A stretch of DNA of 64,000 nt from Methylibium sp. (GTDB lineage Bacteria > Pseudomonadota > Gammaproteobacteria > Burkholderiales > Burkholderiaceae_C), in contig PNNH01000067.1 of NCBI GenBank assembly GCA_013824165.1, positions 1 through 64,000 on the forward strand, read 5' to 3'. The position numbers and the translations under genes are program-made. Below are positions 28,780 through 37,531 of this stretch, piece after piece (within the stretch, counting starts at the first letter, position 1; the number at the start of each line of letters is the position of its first letter). Below the pieces are notes generated by a model. It ran no database searches, was not told the DNA's origin, and saw only the letters and a list, made by a program, of their open reading frames with translations.

Positions 28780-28912
28780 GTGCAAGGCGCCACCTAACCT
28801 ATTGCCTGAGCCCACTCGCGTCGGCAGGCCGCCGATCGCGGCTCAGCTTCAGGCTGGGGATCCATACGGATCCTTTGAGTCGCGCCTTCAACTCGGAACT
28901 CTAGGTCTTAGC

Positions 28913-29371
28913 ATGAAGTACTTGGCCTCCAGGCTGTTCACCCTCCATCTTGTTCTCGCATCGTTCGCAGCATCATCGGCAGTTGCTGCTGAGGTCTACA
29001 AGTGGGTAGACAAAGATGGCAAGGTGCACTACTCCGAGCGCAAGCCGCCGCAAGCAGTAGGGAAGGTGGTCGACATCAGAGTCCCAAGCTCGCCTCACCC
29101 GCCCGTCCGTCCGGCAGTGACAGCTACGAGTAGTTCCAAGGAGACTTCTGGCCCTGATGAGCCGATGAAACGAAAGGAAGACTCTGGCCAAGGTTCTTCG
29201 CGCGCGCGACCGAAGTCTTTGTCGGGCGGCAAGATCGACGAGACCAAGGAGTCCAAGTGCAACTTGGCCCGAGATGTGCTCAGTGGAGCGGTCAAGCATG
29301 GCAACGGAGCGCCAACGGACGCACACGACCGGCAGGTTGCGGAGAACGACATTCGCCTTTTCTGCAAGTGA
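28913..29371 (+). CDS. DUF4124 domain-containing exported protein
   Basis: A 152-residue protein with a signal peptide (LVLASFAASSAVAAE) followed at once by the DUF4124 core EVYKWVDKDGKVHYSERKP (about residues 27-45). The remainder is a basic, serine-rich linker and a short C-terminal segment with two cysteines that could form a disulfide. DUF4124 proteins are common periplasmic proteins of unknown role in beta- and gammaproteobacteria. The ATG at 28913 is set by the signal peptide; the open frame upstream is not supported. Confidence 0.8.
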   Translation: MKYLASRLFTLHLVLASFAASSAVAAEVYKWVDKDGKVHYSERKPPQAVGKVVDIRVPSSPHPPVRPAVTATSSSKETSGPDEPMKRKEDSGQGSSRARPKSLSGGKIDETKESKCNLARDVLSGAVKHGNGAPTDAHDRQVAENDIRLFCK

Positions 29372-29487
29372 GACCGAAGCCTAGCCCTTAGCTTGAGCGG
29401 GCAAGTGCCATCCCGATGCTCTCGGCGCAGTTCAAACGCCAGCCTCCACATTCACCGACTTCACCCCCCCCGAAAGGACCACAAGCC

Positions 29488-29808
29488 ATGCTCTTCACGA
29501 CTACCCCGAACGTCGAAGGTCGCAGCATCGTCAAATACTGCGGCGTGGTGTGCGGTGAGGCGATCCTGGGTGCGAACGTCGTCAAGGACATGTTCGCCGG
29601 CGTCACGGACATGCTCGGCGGCCGGTCCGGCACCTATGAGCGGGAGCTGCTCCGCGCACGGGACATCGCGTTCGCAGAACTCCAGCAGCGTGCCGAGAAG
29701 AGCGGCGGCAACGCGGTGGTCGGCATCGACATCGATTACGAGGTGCTTGGCCAGAGCAACGGCATGCTGATGGTCGCGGTGAGCGGCACGGCTGTCGTGC
29801 TCGAGTGA
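29488..29808 (+). CDS. YbjQ/UPF0145 family protein
   Basis: A 106-residue cytosolic protein of the YbjQ family, described as a possible heavy-metal-binding domain of pentameric beta-fold structure. Visible family features are [17 protein letters not shown] near the start, the [17 protein letters not shown] helix and [16 protein letters not shown]. An AAAGGA ribosome site precedes the ATG at 29488. It has no operon partners; the true function is unknown. Confidence 0.88.
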   Translation: MLFTTTPNVEGRSIVKYCGVVCGEAILGANVVKDMFAGVTDMLGGRSGTYERELLRARDIAFAELQQRAEKSGGNAVVGIDIDYEVLGQSNGMLMVAVSGTAVVLE

Positions 29809-29855
29809 GTCCTCGGCCGCACATGCTTCACCCGGCCGCCCGCCACCCCGCTCAG

Positions 29856-30066
29856 TCATCGCGCCCCACCATCAGCGCCTGCAAGCTGGCCGATCAGGCC
29901 ATGCGCTAGCGCTGCCGCACTGATGACGCCTTGATCGAGCGCCGGCAGGCAGCGCTGGTCGGCCAGCTGAGCCTCGGGGCCGGAGCCCAGGCTCTGATGG
30001 ATGTGGGTGTGCTCACGGGCGGCCAGTTCCGCCAATTCCTTGCAGTCGCTAGGCAGGTGCCAGCGA
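29856..30066 (-). pseudogene. Decayed duplicate of the cca 3' end
   Basis: On the minus strand this stretch encodes [18 protein letters not shown], then [15 protein letters not shown], then LADQRCLPALDQG and a tail ending GADGGAR before TGA. It matches the end of the intact cca gene at 31008 ([46 protein letters not shown]) with two in-frame deletions, of roughly 46 and 9 codons. It has no start. It lies in the same orientation as cca on the far side of the PEP-CTERM gene. Confidence 0.85.
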
Positions 30067-30247
30067 CTGGCTCGGTGCGTGCGGCGACGCCATCGAGCAG
30101 GGCATTGACGGCGTCCCCTACGGGCTGCTGGGCCTGGTGGCCACCCCTCGACTGAGTGCCCGTGACTGAGGGCTGGGCGGGTGGCTGCTTGTCGTCAATG
30201 ATGCGTCCCAGACCTCCTTCAACCGCATCCACGCAGGAACCCAAGAT

Positions 30248-30985
30248 ATGAAGCACCTTCTCGCCACCGCGCTGCTGCTGGCCTCCGGCTTTGCTCAGGC
30301 TGCACCGCTCCACGTGAATGCAGCCCAGTTCGTCGGGTTGAATGGCTTGTCTGTCTTGGATACGGCCGCAGGCAACAGCATTTTGGGCTTCACCGCCAAC
30401 AACAGTTTCAGCGTGGCCGACAACTTCCGGGTGAGCGGAAACGGTTGGCGCGTCAAGAGTGTTGACTTGTTTGCCTATCAAACCGGTGGCGATGGCTTCA
30501 GCTTCACCGGCGCAACATGGCAAATCAGGTCGGGGGGCTTGAATGGTGGGCTGGTGGTTGCCTCGGGCACCGAAGACGCTGTCAGCAATGGCGGCAGCGT
30601 CGGCTACCGCGTGACCGACACAACCCAGACGGCGACCAATCGCAATATCTATCGCATTGAGCTGGACATCGCTGACATCGATCTGCTTGCGGATGACTAC
30701 TGGCTCGTGTGGTCCTTGCAAGGTACATCCGCCTCGGGCCCGTTCGTGCCGCCGCTGTTGGATGAACAGGGGAATGCTCAGCAGGGCCCGGCGGGCGGCA
30801 ATTTCGCGCTGCTTCGCGACAGTGGCAGTCAGCGTACCGCCGAGTTGCCCTTTGTGCTGCATGGCGACTTGCTGGACCCCAGCAATACGGTTCCGGAGCC
30901 TTCAACGATCTTGCTGACCGCGTTTGCTGTGCTCGGCATGCTGTTCGCTGGTCGTCGACGCAGCCGTGGTCAGATGGCCGTCTGA
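30248..30985 (+). CDS. PEP-CTERM sorting domain protein
   Basis: A 245-residue exported protein: signal peptide (LLATALLLASGFAQAA), a beta-rich body, and a C-terminal PEP-CTERM signal made of VPEPS, a hydrophobic helix and the basic tail GRRRSR. Such proteins are recognised by exosortase EpsH/XrtA-type systems and linked to exopolysaccharide. The body has no named domain. A weak sigma-54-like sequence (TGGCTCG-N4-GTGC, 30068-30082) lies 166 bases upstream. The gene is bracketed by the cca relic and intact cca. The 181 bases before it contain no other gene. Confidence 0.87.
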   Translation: MKHLLATALLLASGFAQAAPLHVNAAQFVGLNGLSVLDTAAGNSILGFTANNSFSVADNFRVSGNGWRVKSVDLFAYQTGGDGFSFTGATWQIRSGGLNGGLVVASGTEDAVSNGGSVGYRVTDTTQTATNRNIYRIELDIADIDLLADDYWLVWSLQGTSASGPFVPPLLDEQGNAQQGPAGGNFALLRDSGSQRTAELPFVLHGDLLDPSNTVPEPSTILLTAFAVLGMLFAGRRRSRGQMAV

Positions 30986-31007
30986 AAATGCGCCTTGGGG
31001 CAGGGAC

Positions 31008-32231
31008 TCAGACGGTATCGCTCAGCGCCTGCAACCTCGCCGCCTGTATCGCCCGCCCCACCGCCTGGCCGCTCAGGCCTTGCGCTAGCGCCGCCACACT
31101 GATGGCGCTCTGATCGAGCGCCTGCAGGCAGCGCAGGTCGGCCAGCCGCGCCGCATGCTGCGGATAGTCGCGGTCCTCCAGCCCCAGGCGCCCGCGGGCA
31201 TCGCATTCGCAGGCCAGCAGCAGCTGCTCGAAGCGCTCGGGGCGACGCAGCGCATCGCAGCGTTCCAACAGGCGCAGCCGCGCCTCGGGGCCGAAGCCCA
31301 GGCTCTGGTGGATGTGGGTGTGTTCCCGCGCGGCCAGCTCGGCCAGTTCCTTGCAGTCGCTGGGCACGCGCCAGCGCTCGCTCAGTTGCTGCACCAAGGG
31401 CACGCCGCGGCCTTCGTGGCCGATGTGGCGCGGCCATTGGTCGGCCGGCGTCAGGCCCTTGCCCAGGTCGTGGCAGAGGCAGGCATAGCGCACCGGCAAG
31501 GGCGCATCCATGCGCGCGCAGGCGTCCAGCACCATCAGCAGGTGCACGCCGGTGTCGATCTCGGGGTGGTGCGCCTCGGGCTGCGGCACGCCCCAGAGCC
31601 GATCGATGGCCGGCGCCAGCCGGGCCAGCGCGCTAGCTTCGCGCAGTACCTCAAGCATGCGCGAGGGGCGGGCTTCCATCAGCCCGCGCGCCACTTCCTG
31701 CCACACACGCTCGGCCACCAGTGCATCCACCTCGCCATTCGCCACCATCTGGCGCATCAGTGCCAGCGTCTCGGGCGCCACGCTGAAGTCGTGAAAGCGC
31801 GCAGCAAAGCGCGCCAGGCGCAGGATGCGTACCGGGTCTTCGGCAAAGGCGTCGGAGACATGGCGCAGCACCTTGGCCTGCAGGTCGCGCTGGCCGCCGT
31901 AGGGGTCGACGATGGCGCCGCTGTCGGGGTCCAGCGCCATTGCGTTGATGGTCAGGTCGCGGCGTGCCAGGTCTTGCTCCAGCGTCACCTCGGGCGCGGC
32001 ATGGAAGGCGAAGCCGTGATAGCCGGGCGCCGTCTTGCGCTCGGTGCGCGCCAGCGCGTATTCCTCATGCGTTTGCGGATGCAGAAACACCGGGAAGTCC
32101 TTGCCCACCGGCTGATAGCCCGCATCCTGCATGGCTTGCGGGCTGGCGCCCACCACCACCCAGTCGGTATCGCTGACCGCTCGCCCCAGCAGTGCATCGC
32201 GCACCGCGCCACCGACCTTGTAGATCTTCAT
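31008..32231 (-). CDS. cca: CCA tRNA nucleotidyltransferase / HD-domain repair enzyme
   Basis: Adds or repairs the 3' CCA of tRNAs. The 407-residue protein shows the class II nucleotidyltransferase head [10 protein letters not shown], the catalytic DTDWVVVG, the [12 protein letters not shown] motif and a C-terminal HD phosphohydrolase region (CHDLGKG, then EHTHIHQSL), which marks the long multifunctional gammaproteobacterial/betaproteobacterial form. The ATG at 32231 (MKIYKVGG) matches the family start. The GST gene stop lies one base upstream, so these two are probably co-transcribed. Confidence 0.96.
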   Translation of the reverse strand: MKIYKVGGAVRDALLGRAVSDTDWVVVGASPQAMQDAGYQPVGKDFPVFLHPQTHEEYALARTERKTAPGYHGFAFHAAPEVTLEQDLARRDLTINAMALDPDSGAIVDPYGGQRDLQAKVLRHVSDAFAEDPVRILRLARFAARFHDFSVAPETLALMRQMVANGEVDALVAERVWQEVARGLMEARPSRMLEVLREASALARLAPAIDRLWGVPQPEAHHPEIDTGVHLLMVLDACARMDAPLPVRYACLCHDLGKGLTPADQWPRHIGHEGRGVPLVQQLSERWRVPSDCKELAELAAREHTHIHQSLGFGPEARLRLLERCDALRRPERFEQLLLACECDARGRLGLEDRDYPQHAARLADLRCLQALDQSAISVAALAQGLSGQAVGRAIQAARLQALSDTV

Positions 32232-32232
32232 C

Positions 32233-32904
32233 TCAGGGCGCGCTGCGGTACGGTTCCTCGAAGTCGAGGAAGTCGCGCTCATCCAGCGCCTGGGCCACGA
32301 AGGCCTTGACGCCGGCACTCTCGCGCACGCGCTGGACATAGGCCGCGGCGGCTGGCGACAGCGGCAGGGCGTAGGTGGCGATGCGCATCACCACCGGGGC
32401 GAAGAAGGCATCGGCGGCGCAGAAGGAGCCGAAAAGGAAGGCGTCGGGCGCAGCGGCGCTGAAGATGGCATCGATGCGGGCCAGGTCGGCGCGCAGGCGG
32501 TCGTCTTCGGCCACCAGCTTGGCGCCGATCTCGGGCAGGCTGGCTTCGATATTCATCGGGCACTGGTTGCGCAGCGCGGTGAAGCCGGCGTGCATCTCGG
32601 AGCACAGGCTGCGGGCGCGGCTGCGCTGGCGCGGCTCGCGCGGCCAGACGCCGCGGTCGGGGTGGCGGTCACTCAGGTGTTCGATGATGGCCAGTGTGTC
32701 CCACACGGCAAAGCCATCGTCCTCCACCAGCACCGGCACCTTGGCAGTGGGTGTGTAGGCGGCCAGCGCCTGGTAGAAGGCCGAGCCGGGCGTGAAGTCG
32801 AAGCGCAGCTGGCGCTCTTCGAAGGCGATGCCCAGCTGCGTCATCAACACCCAGGGGCGCATGGACCAGGACGAGTAGTTCTTGTTGCCGATGATCAGTT
32901 GCAT
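32233..32904 (-). CDS. Glutathione S-transferase family protein
   Basis: A 223-residue cytosolic GST. The N-terminal thioredoxin-like domain begins [17 protein letters not shown], where the serine is the likely glutathione-activating residue, and contains the cis-proline motif KVPVLVEDD and [15 protein letters not shown]. An all-helical C-terminal domain follows. It belongs to a common proteobacterial group of unknown substrate. It is the first gene of a probable two-gene unit with cca. Confidence 0.9.
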   Translation of the reverse strand: MQLIIGNKNYSSWSMRPWVLMTQLGIAFEERQLRFDFTPGSAFYQALAAYTPTAKVPVLVEDDGFAVWDTLAIIEHLSDRHPDRGVWPREPRQRSRARSLCSEMHAGFTALRNQCPMNIEASLPEIGAKLVAEDDRLRADLARIDAIFSAAAPDAFLFGSFCAADAFFAPVVMRIATYALPLSPAAAAYVQRVRESAGVKAFVAQALDERDFLDFEEPYRSAP

Positions 32905-33007
32905 GGTGTGAGGCTCTGTAGCTTGATGTGAGTGCCAAGCTTAGACGCAGGCGTGGCGCGCCGGGTTGAAAGCGGCGCAAGGCATTGATGCCCGGCGCGC
33001 ATCATCA

Positions 33008-33976
33008 TCAGCGCCGCGCACGGGCGCGCCAGCGCTCCAGCCGGGCGCAGCCGGTACCCGGTGCCAGATAACCCGGCAGCACGGCGGCGGCTGATTGCGG
33101 CGTGATGCCCAGCGTCTCCAGCCCCGGCAGCACTCCGCCGGCCACATTGGGCACGCGCATTGAGGCCAGGTTGTCGCGCGACATTAGCGGCACGCCGGGC
33201 AGCAGTTCCATCGCCACTGCCTGCAGCCAGGCCAGCGGGCCAGGCAGTGGCAGGATGGGGCGCGGATGGCCACTCACCTGGCCCGCCAGGCGCACCAGCT
33301 CGGCCAGCGTGGCCACGGTGGGCCCAGCCAGCTCGTAGGTCTGGCCGATGCTGCTGCGATCACGCACGCAGGCCACCACGGCGCGCGCCACGTCTTCCAC
33401 CCACACCGGCTGAAAGCGTGCGCTGGCGCCGGCCAGCGGCATCAGCGGCGCCAGGGCCTGCAGGCGGGCAAACAGGTTCAGGAAGCTGTCCTCGCGGCCG
33501 AAGATCACCGAGGGGCGCAGCAGCGTCAGCTCCAGGCTGGTGATCTCGCGCAGCGCCTGCTCGCCGCGGCCCTTGCTGCGCAGATAGCGCGAGGGCGCGG
33601 CGGCATCGGCGCCGATGGCGCTGATGTGGATCAGGCGGCGCACGCCGGCGGCCTGGCAGGCTGCGGCCAGGCGGCGCGGCAGCGCCACATGCACCTGCTC
33701 GAAGGCGGACTCGCTGCCCTGCAGGATGGCCACCAGATTGATCACCACATCGTGGCCCGGCAGCAAACCTTGCAGGTCCGAGTCTCGGTGCACATCGGCC
33801 TGCACCACCGTGACGCCGGGCAGCGACTGCACCGCCTGCGCATGCGGCAGGCGGCGCGTGGGCACGGTCAGGCGGGCGCCGCCGCCGTACTCGCGCAGCA
33901 GCTGCTCGCAGACCGCGCGGCCAACGAAGCCGCTGCCGCCCAGGATCAGGATCGAGGGAGGGTTGGTGGTGTTCAT
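33008..33976 (-). CDS. NDUFA9-like NAD(P)-binding protein (atypical short-chain dehydrogenase)
   Basis: A 322-residue Rossmann-fold protein with the dinucleotide motif GGSGFVGRAV, HISAIGADAAAPSRYLRSKG with the Tyr-x3-Lys replaced by a Tyr-Leu-Arg-Ser-Lys arrangement, and RPSVIFG, matching the complex I NDUFA9-like extended SDR family. The bacterial members are often quinone-related or of unknown function. Its start overlaps the end of the lytic transglycosylase gene by four bases (ATGA), so the two are coupled. Confidence 0.85.
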   Translation of the reverse strand: MNTTNPPSILILGGSGFVGRAVCEQLLREYGGGARLTVPTRRLPHAQAVQSLPGVTVVQADVHRDSDLQGLLPGHDVVINLVAILQGSESAFEQVHVALPRRLAAACQAAGVRRLIHISAIGADAAAPSRYLRSKGRGEQALREITSLELTLLRPSVIFGREDSFLNLFARLQALAPLMPLAGASARFQPVWVEDVARAVVACVRDRSSIGQTYELAGPTVATLAELVRLAGQVSGHPRPILPLPGPLAWLQAVAMELLPGVPLMSRDNLASMRVPNVAGGVLPGLETLGITPQSAAAVLPGYLAPGTGCARLERWRARARR

Positions 33977-36033
33977 GGCAGCTCCGTGTTGATGGCGGGC
34001 GCGCCGCTGGCGGCGCGCGGGCCGATGCGCGCACCCAGGCGCTGGCGCAGCCCGGGTTGCTCGGCGGCGCCGCCCAGCAGCTGGGCGTAGATGGTGGTGT
34101 TGGAGAGCACGCGCTTGACGTAGTCGCGCGTCTCGCTGAAGGGGATGTTCTCGGCCCAGACGGCCGCGTCCAGCGCCGGGCCGTCGCGCCAGCGCCGCGG
34201 GCGGCCGGGGCCAGCGTTGTAGGCGGCCGCGGCCATCGCCATCGAGCCCTCGAAGTCGTCCAGCACCAGCTTCAGATAGCGGGTGCCGATGCGCAGGTTC
34301 ACATCGCGCTCATGCAACTGGCTGGTCTGGAAGTCGGCGATGCCGGCTTTCTTGGCCGTCCACTTGGCGGTGGCGGGCATCACCTGCATCAGGCCTGAGG
34401 CGCCGACGCTGGAGCGCGCATCGCTGACGAAGCGCGATTCCTGGCGGATCAGGCCATAGACATAGGCCGCGTCCAGCCCGTACTCGCGCGCCTGCGCCAG
34501 CACGGCCTCGCGGTGCGGGGTGGGGAAGCGCTGCGTCAGGTCAATTTCCTGCTTGGTGCGTTCGCTGGCCGAGATGCAGCGGTCCCAGACCTCGCGGTCG
34601 CACGCCAGCTGCGCGGCGGCCAGCAGCTCGCGGTCGCTCATGCCGCGCAGGCTGAAGTTCCATTCGCGCACGCCTTCGCTGCGCAGGCCCTTGTCGATCA
34701 TCATCAGCGCGCGCTGCAGGCCGGGGTTGGCGCTGGCGGCGGCGCGCTCGGCGCTGCTGAGCGGCGCGGGCGCTGGCGGCAGGGCCAGGGTCTGGCCTAG
34801 ATCGTCGGCGGCCAGCTTGCCGTAGAAGCTCAGGGGCGAGGCGATACCCTGCAGGATGCGCTGAGCCTCGGCGCCGTGGCGCTGGGCGGAGGTCGCCATC
34901 AGTGCACGGGCGCGCCAGTACTGCCAGGTGGCGTCCTGGCGTGCGCTGTCGCTCATCAACTCGATGGCGCGCAGCACCAGCGTCCAGTGGCCGCCGCCGG
35001 CATTGGCGCGCAGCGCGGCGCGCGCGGCCCAGGCCAGCGTGTCGTCGCTCCAATCGGGGGCGGCGCGGCCTTGCAGGATCAGCGCCTTGTCATACAGCTC
35101 GCTGGCCTCGGGGTGCAGGCGCATCGCCGACTGGCGCCCCAGCTGGGCCCAGACCCAGGCGGCCAGATCGGGCGGCAGCTCGGCCTGCCAGCGGGCGCGC
35201 AGCTGGCTGGCGGCGCTGTCGTGGTCGCTGGCGGCCACGCGCAGCAGGGCCACGCCGATCAGCTCGGCCTGGGTGCGGTTGCTGGCCTTGCGGCTCTTGG
35301 CCTTGAGAAACCGATCGGGCTTGTCCAGCGCTTCGCCGAGGCCGCGCTCGGCCTCGCGCGACAGCAGCATCACGGCCTGGCGCGCGGTGCGCAGGCGGCC
35401 GTTCTCGACGGCAAAACGGATCTTCAGCCAGACATCGGCATCGCTGAGGCGGCCGGCCTTGTGCTGGTGTTCGGCCAGCAGATTGCAGCCCGTGTCGGCC
35501 TCGCGCTGGCCCAGCCAAGCGACGCGTGCGGCGCTGCGCACATCCTGGCCATCCAGCGCTTCGGTCAGCAGCGCGTAGCAACTCACATCGCGGTCATCGC
35601 GCATGCGGAACTGTTTGTAGTCGCGTGCGAAATTGCCCCAGTCGCGGCGATGGCCCAGTTCCAGCAGCCAGTCGTTGCGCAGCCGGTCTTCCACATAGCT
35701 GCCGCGCCAGCGCGCATAGAAGGCGTCGAGCTCGCTTTGCTGGGCCTGGCCGAGCCGGCTGTTCAGGGCCCAGTAGTGGATCCAGGGCGCCAGCGGGTCC
35801 TGGGTGTCGATGGCGGCGCTGGCCAGTGCCGCCAGGCGCTTCTGGTCACGCGCCTTGAAGGCGGCCTGGGCTTCATGGATGGTTTCGCCCTTGGACCAGG
35901 CAAGACCTGGCCCCGCGACGGCGAGCGCCAGCGCCAGGCTCAGTGCACGGGTCCATCGCGCGGGGCGCGCGGTGGGGGAGGGGGCTGCATATACTGGGGT
36001 CAACTTCTTCTGCTTCTCTGTCTGTTCTGCCAT
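33973..36033 (-). CDS. slt: Soluble lytic murein transglycosylase
   Basis: Cleaves peptidoglycan glycan strands with formation of 1,6-anhydro-muramyl ends, in the periplasm. The 686-residue protein has a signal peptide (ALSLALALAVAGPGLAWS), a long alpha-superhelical domain, and a C-terminal SLT catalytic domain with ESRF (catalytic Glu near residue 532), GLMQVMPATAKW and AAYNAGPGRPRRW. The ATG shares its CATG with the divergent start at 36032; a TTG at the residue 11 codon (LTPVYAA) is an alternative that would free the overlap. Confidence 0.93.
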   Translation of the reverse strand: MAEQTEKQKKLTPVYAAPSPTARPARWTRALSLALALAVAGPGLAWSKGETIHEAQAAFKARDQKRLAALASAAIDTQDPLAPWIHYWALNSRLGQAQQSELDAFYARWRGSYVEDRLRNDWLLELGHRRDWGNFARDYKQFRMRDDRDVSCYALLTEALDGQDVRSAARVAWLGQREADTGCNLLAEHQHKAGRLSDADVWLKIRFAVENGRLRTARQAVMLLSREAERGLGEALDKPDRFLKAKSRKASNRTQAELIGVALLRVAASDHDSAASQLRARWQAELPPDLAAWVWAQLGRQSAMRLHPEASELYDKALILQGRAAPDWSDDTLAWAARAALRANAGGGHWTLVLRAIELMSDSARQDATWQYWRARALMATSAQRHGAEAQRILQGIASPLSFYGKLAADDLGQTLALPPAPAPLSSAERAAASANPGLQRALMMIDKGLRSEGVREWNFSLRGMSDRELLAAAQLACDREVWDRCISASERTKQEIDLTQRFPTPHREAVLAQAREYGLDAAYVYGLIRQESRFVSDARSSVGASGLMQVMPATAKWTAKKAGIADFQTSQLHERDVNLRIGTRYLKLVLDDFEGSMAMAAAAYNAGPGRPRRWRDGPALDAAVWAENIPFSETRDYVKRVLSNTTIYAQLLGGAAEQPGLRQRLGARIGPRAASGAPAINTELP

Positions 36034-36628
36034 GGGAAATCCGCTGTCCGGGCCTCAGTCTGCCAGTGCCGCCTTGCCGCACGAGCGCGCCAGCCTGCGC
36101 GCCGAGTTGCTGGCCGCACGCCGGGCCTGGTTGGCTGGCAGTGCCGCACAGACCGCCGAGTCGAACCTGGCCCATCAGCTGGCCGAACTGCTGACGCAGC
36201 TTGAACCGCAATGCTTGGGGCTTTACTGGGCGCTTGAGGGCGAATTTAACGCAGCGGCTGCGGTGCTGGCCCAGCACTTCGAGCAAGTCCCTCAGTTCGC
36301 CTTGCCCTATGCCAAGCAAAGTGGTCGCGAGATGGTCTACCGGCGCTGGGATGGCGAGACGCCAGAGCTGAAAGACGAGTGTGGCATTCCCAGCGCCGCT
36401 GGTGCTGTGGTGGTGCCCGATGTGGTGCTGGTGCCTTGCGTGGGCTTCACGCGCGAGGGTTTCCGGCTGGGCTATGGCGGCGGCTATTTCGACCGCTGGC
36501 TGGCGGCGCACCCTGGCGTCACCAGCGTGGGCCTGGGCTGGAGCGTCAGCGAGGCGCAGTTCGCGGTGGAGCCGCATGATCAGGCGCTGACGCTGATCCT
36601 GACCGAGCGCGAGCTGATCGCGCCCTGA
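36032..36628 (+). CDS. 5-formyltetrahydrofolate cyclo-ligase, copy 1
   Basis: Converts 5-formyl-THF to 5,10-methenyl-THF using ATP. The 198-residue protein has the N-terminal basic helix LRAELLAARRAWL, an EFNAAAAVL region, and the nucleotide/folate motifs LVPCVGFTREGFRLGYGGGYFDR, which are canonical. Its ATG lies in the same CATG as the slt start on the other strand and has no ribosome site. A second full-length cyclo-ligase is encoded at 39312. This copy is the closer to the usual family consensus. Confidence 0.9.
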   Translation: MGNPLSGPQSASAALPHERASLRAELLAARRAWLAGSAAQTAESNLAHQLAELLTQLEPQCLGLYWALEGEFNAAAAVLAQHFEQVPQFALPYAKQSGREMVYRRWDGETPELKDECGIPSAAGAVVVPDVVLVPCVGFTREGFRLGYGGGYFDRWLAAHPGVTSVGLGWSVSEAQFAVEPHDQALTLILTERELIAP

Positions 36629-36673
36629 GTGGCCTCTGAAGCCCCGGATCGCCCGCGCGGCGACAATGCGGGC

Positions 36674-37519
36674 ATGAAAGCACCCAAGAGACTGCAGGCC
36701 CTGATCGATGAGGGGCTGATCGATGCGGTGCAGCGCCAGCTGATGAGCGGCAAGGAAGCCACGGTCTATGTGGTGCGCTGCGGCGACGAGATCCGCTGTG
36801 CCAAGGTCTACAAGGAAGCCACCGAGCGCAGCTTCCGCCAGGCCGTCGATTACACCGAGAACCGCAAGGTCAAGAACAGCCGACAGGCCCGCGCGATGGC
36901 CAAGGGCACGCGCTATGGCCGCCAGGCTACTGAAGCCGCCTGGCAGAGCGCCGAGGTGGATGCGCTCTACCGCCTGGCCGGCGCCGGCGTGCGCGTGCCA
37001 CGGCCCTTCAACTTCCATGAGGGCGTGCTGCTGATGGAGCTGGTCACCGATGCCGATGGTGACGCCGCGCCGCGGCTGAACGATGTGCTGTTCAGCGCCG
37101 ACGAGGCGCTGGCGCATCACGCCACGCTGATCGGCGAGGTGGTGCGAATGCTGTGCGCCGGCGTCGTGCACGGCGACCTGTCGGAATTCAACATCCTGCT
37201 GGCGGCCGACGGGCCGGTGATCATCGACCTGCCGCAGGCCGTGGACGCGGCGGGCAACAATCATGCGATGCGCATGCTGCTGCGCGATGTCGGCAATCTG
37301 CGCGATTTCTTCGGCCGCTTTGCGCCGGCGCTGCTGGCCACCGACTACGGCCCCGAGATCTGGTCGCTGTTCCAGCGCGGCGCGCTGACGCCCGAGACGC
37401 CGCTGACCGGGCGCTTCGAGCGCAAGCTTGCGGCGGTGGATCTGGGCGCGGTGCTGCGCGAGATCGATGCGGCGCGCGATGAGGAAGCCGAGCGGCGCCT
37501 GCGGGCGCAGATGGGCTGA
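36674..37519 (+). CDS. RIO-type protein kinase
   Basis: A 281-residue atypical serine kinase of the RIO1-like group. The flexible glycine-poor ATP loop GKEATVYVVR, a conserved lysine (CAKVYKE), the catalytic HGDLSEFNIL and the metal-binding IIDLPQAVD can be read. RIO kinases act in ribosome maturation in archaea and eukaryotes; the bacterial members have no settled role. The ATG at 36674 is chosen from the conserved MKAPKRLQALID start. It follows the cyclo-ligase by 45 bases on the same strand. Confidence 0.88.
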   Translation: MKAPKRLQALIDEGLIDAVQRQLMSGKEATVYVVRCGDEIRCAKVYKEATERSFRQAVDYTENRKVKNSRQARAMAKGTRYGRQATEAAWQSAEVDALYRLAGAGVRVPRPFNFHEGVLLMELVTDADGDAAPRLNDVLFSADEALAHHATLIGEVVRMLCAGVVHGDLSEFNILLAADGPVIIDLPQAVDAAGNNHAMRMLLRDVGNLRDFFGRFAPALLATDYGPEIWSLFQRGALTPETPLTGRFERKLAAVDLGAVLREIDAARDEEAERRLRAQMG

Positions 37520-37531
37520 GCGCGAGCGCGG

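Noticed and set aside
28414-28815. A 133-codon minus-strand frame over the amber-interrupted gene
   Set aside because: Its start has no ribosome site and its translation looks less protein-like than the plus-strand frame, though this is a judgement and not proven.
29906-30862. A 318-codon minus-strand frame opposite the PEP-CTERM gene
   Set aside because: The plus-strand gene has signal peptide and PEP-CTERM signal; the cca relic within this stretch reads in a different frame, so the long frame is chance.
36000-36060. 6S RNA gene next to the cyclo-ligase, as in many proteobacteria
   Set aside because: There is no intergenic space: the slt and cyclo-ligase starts overlap.
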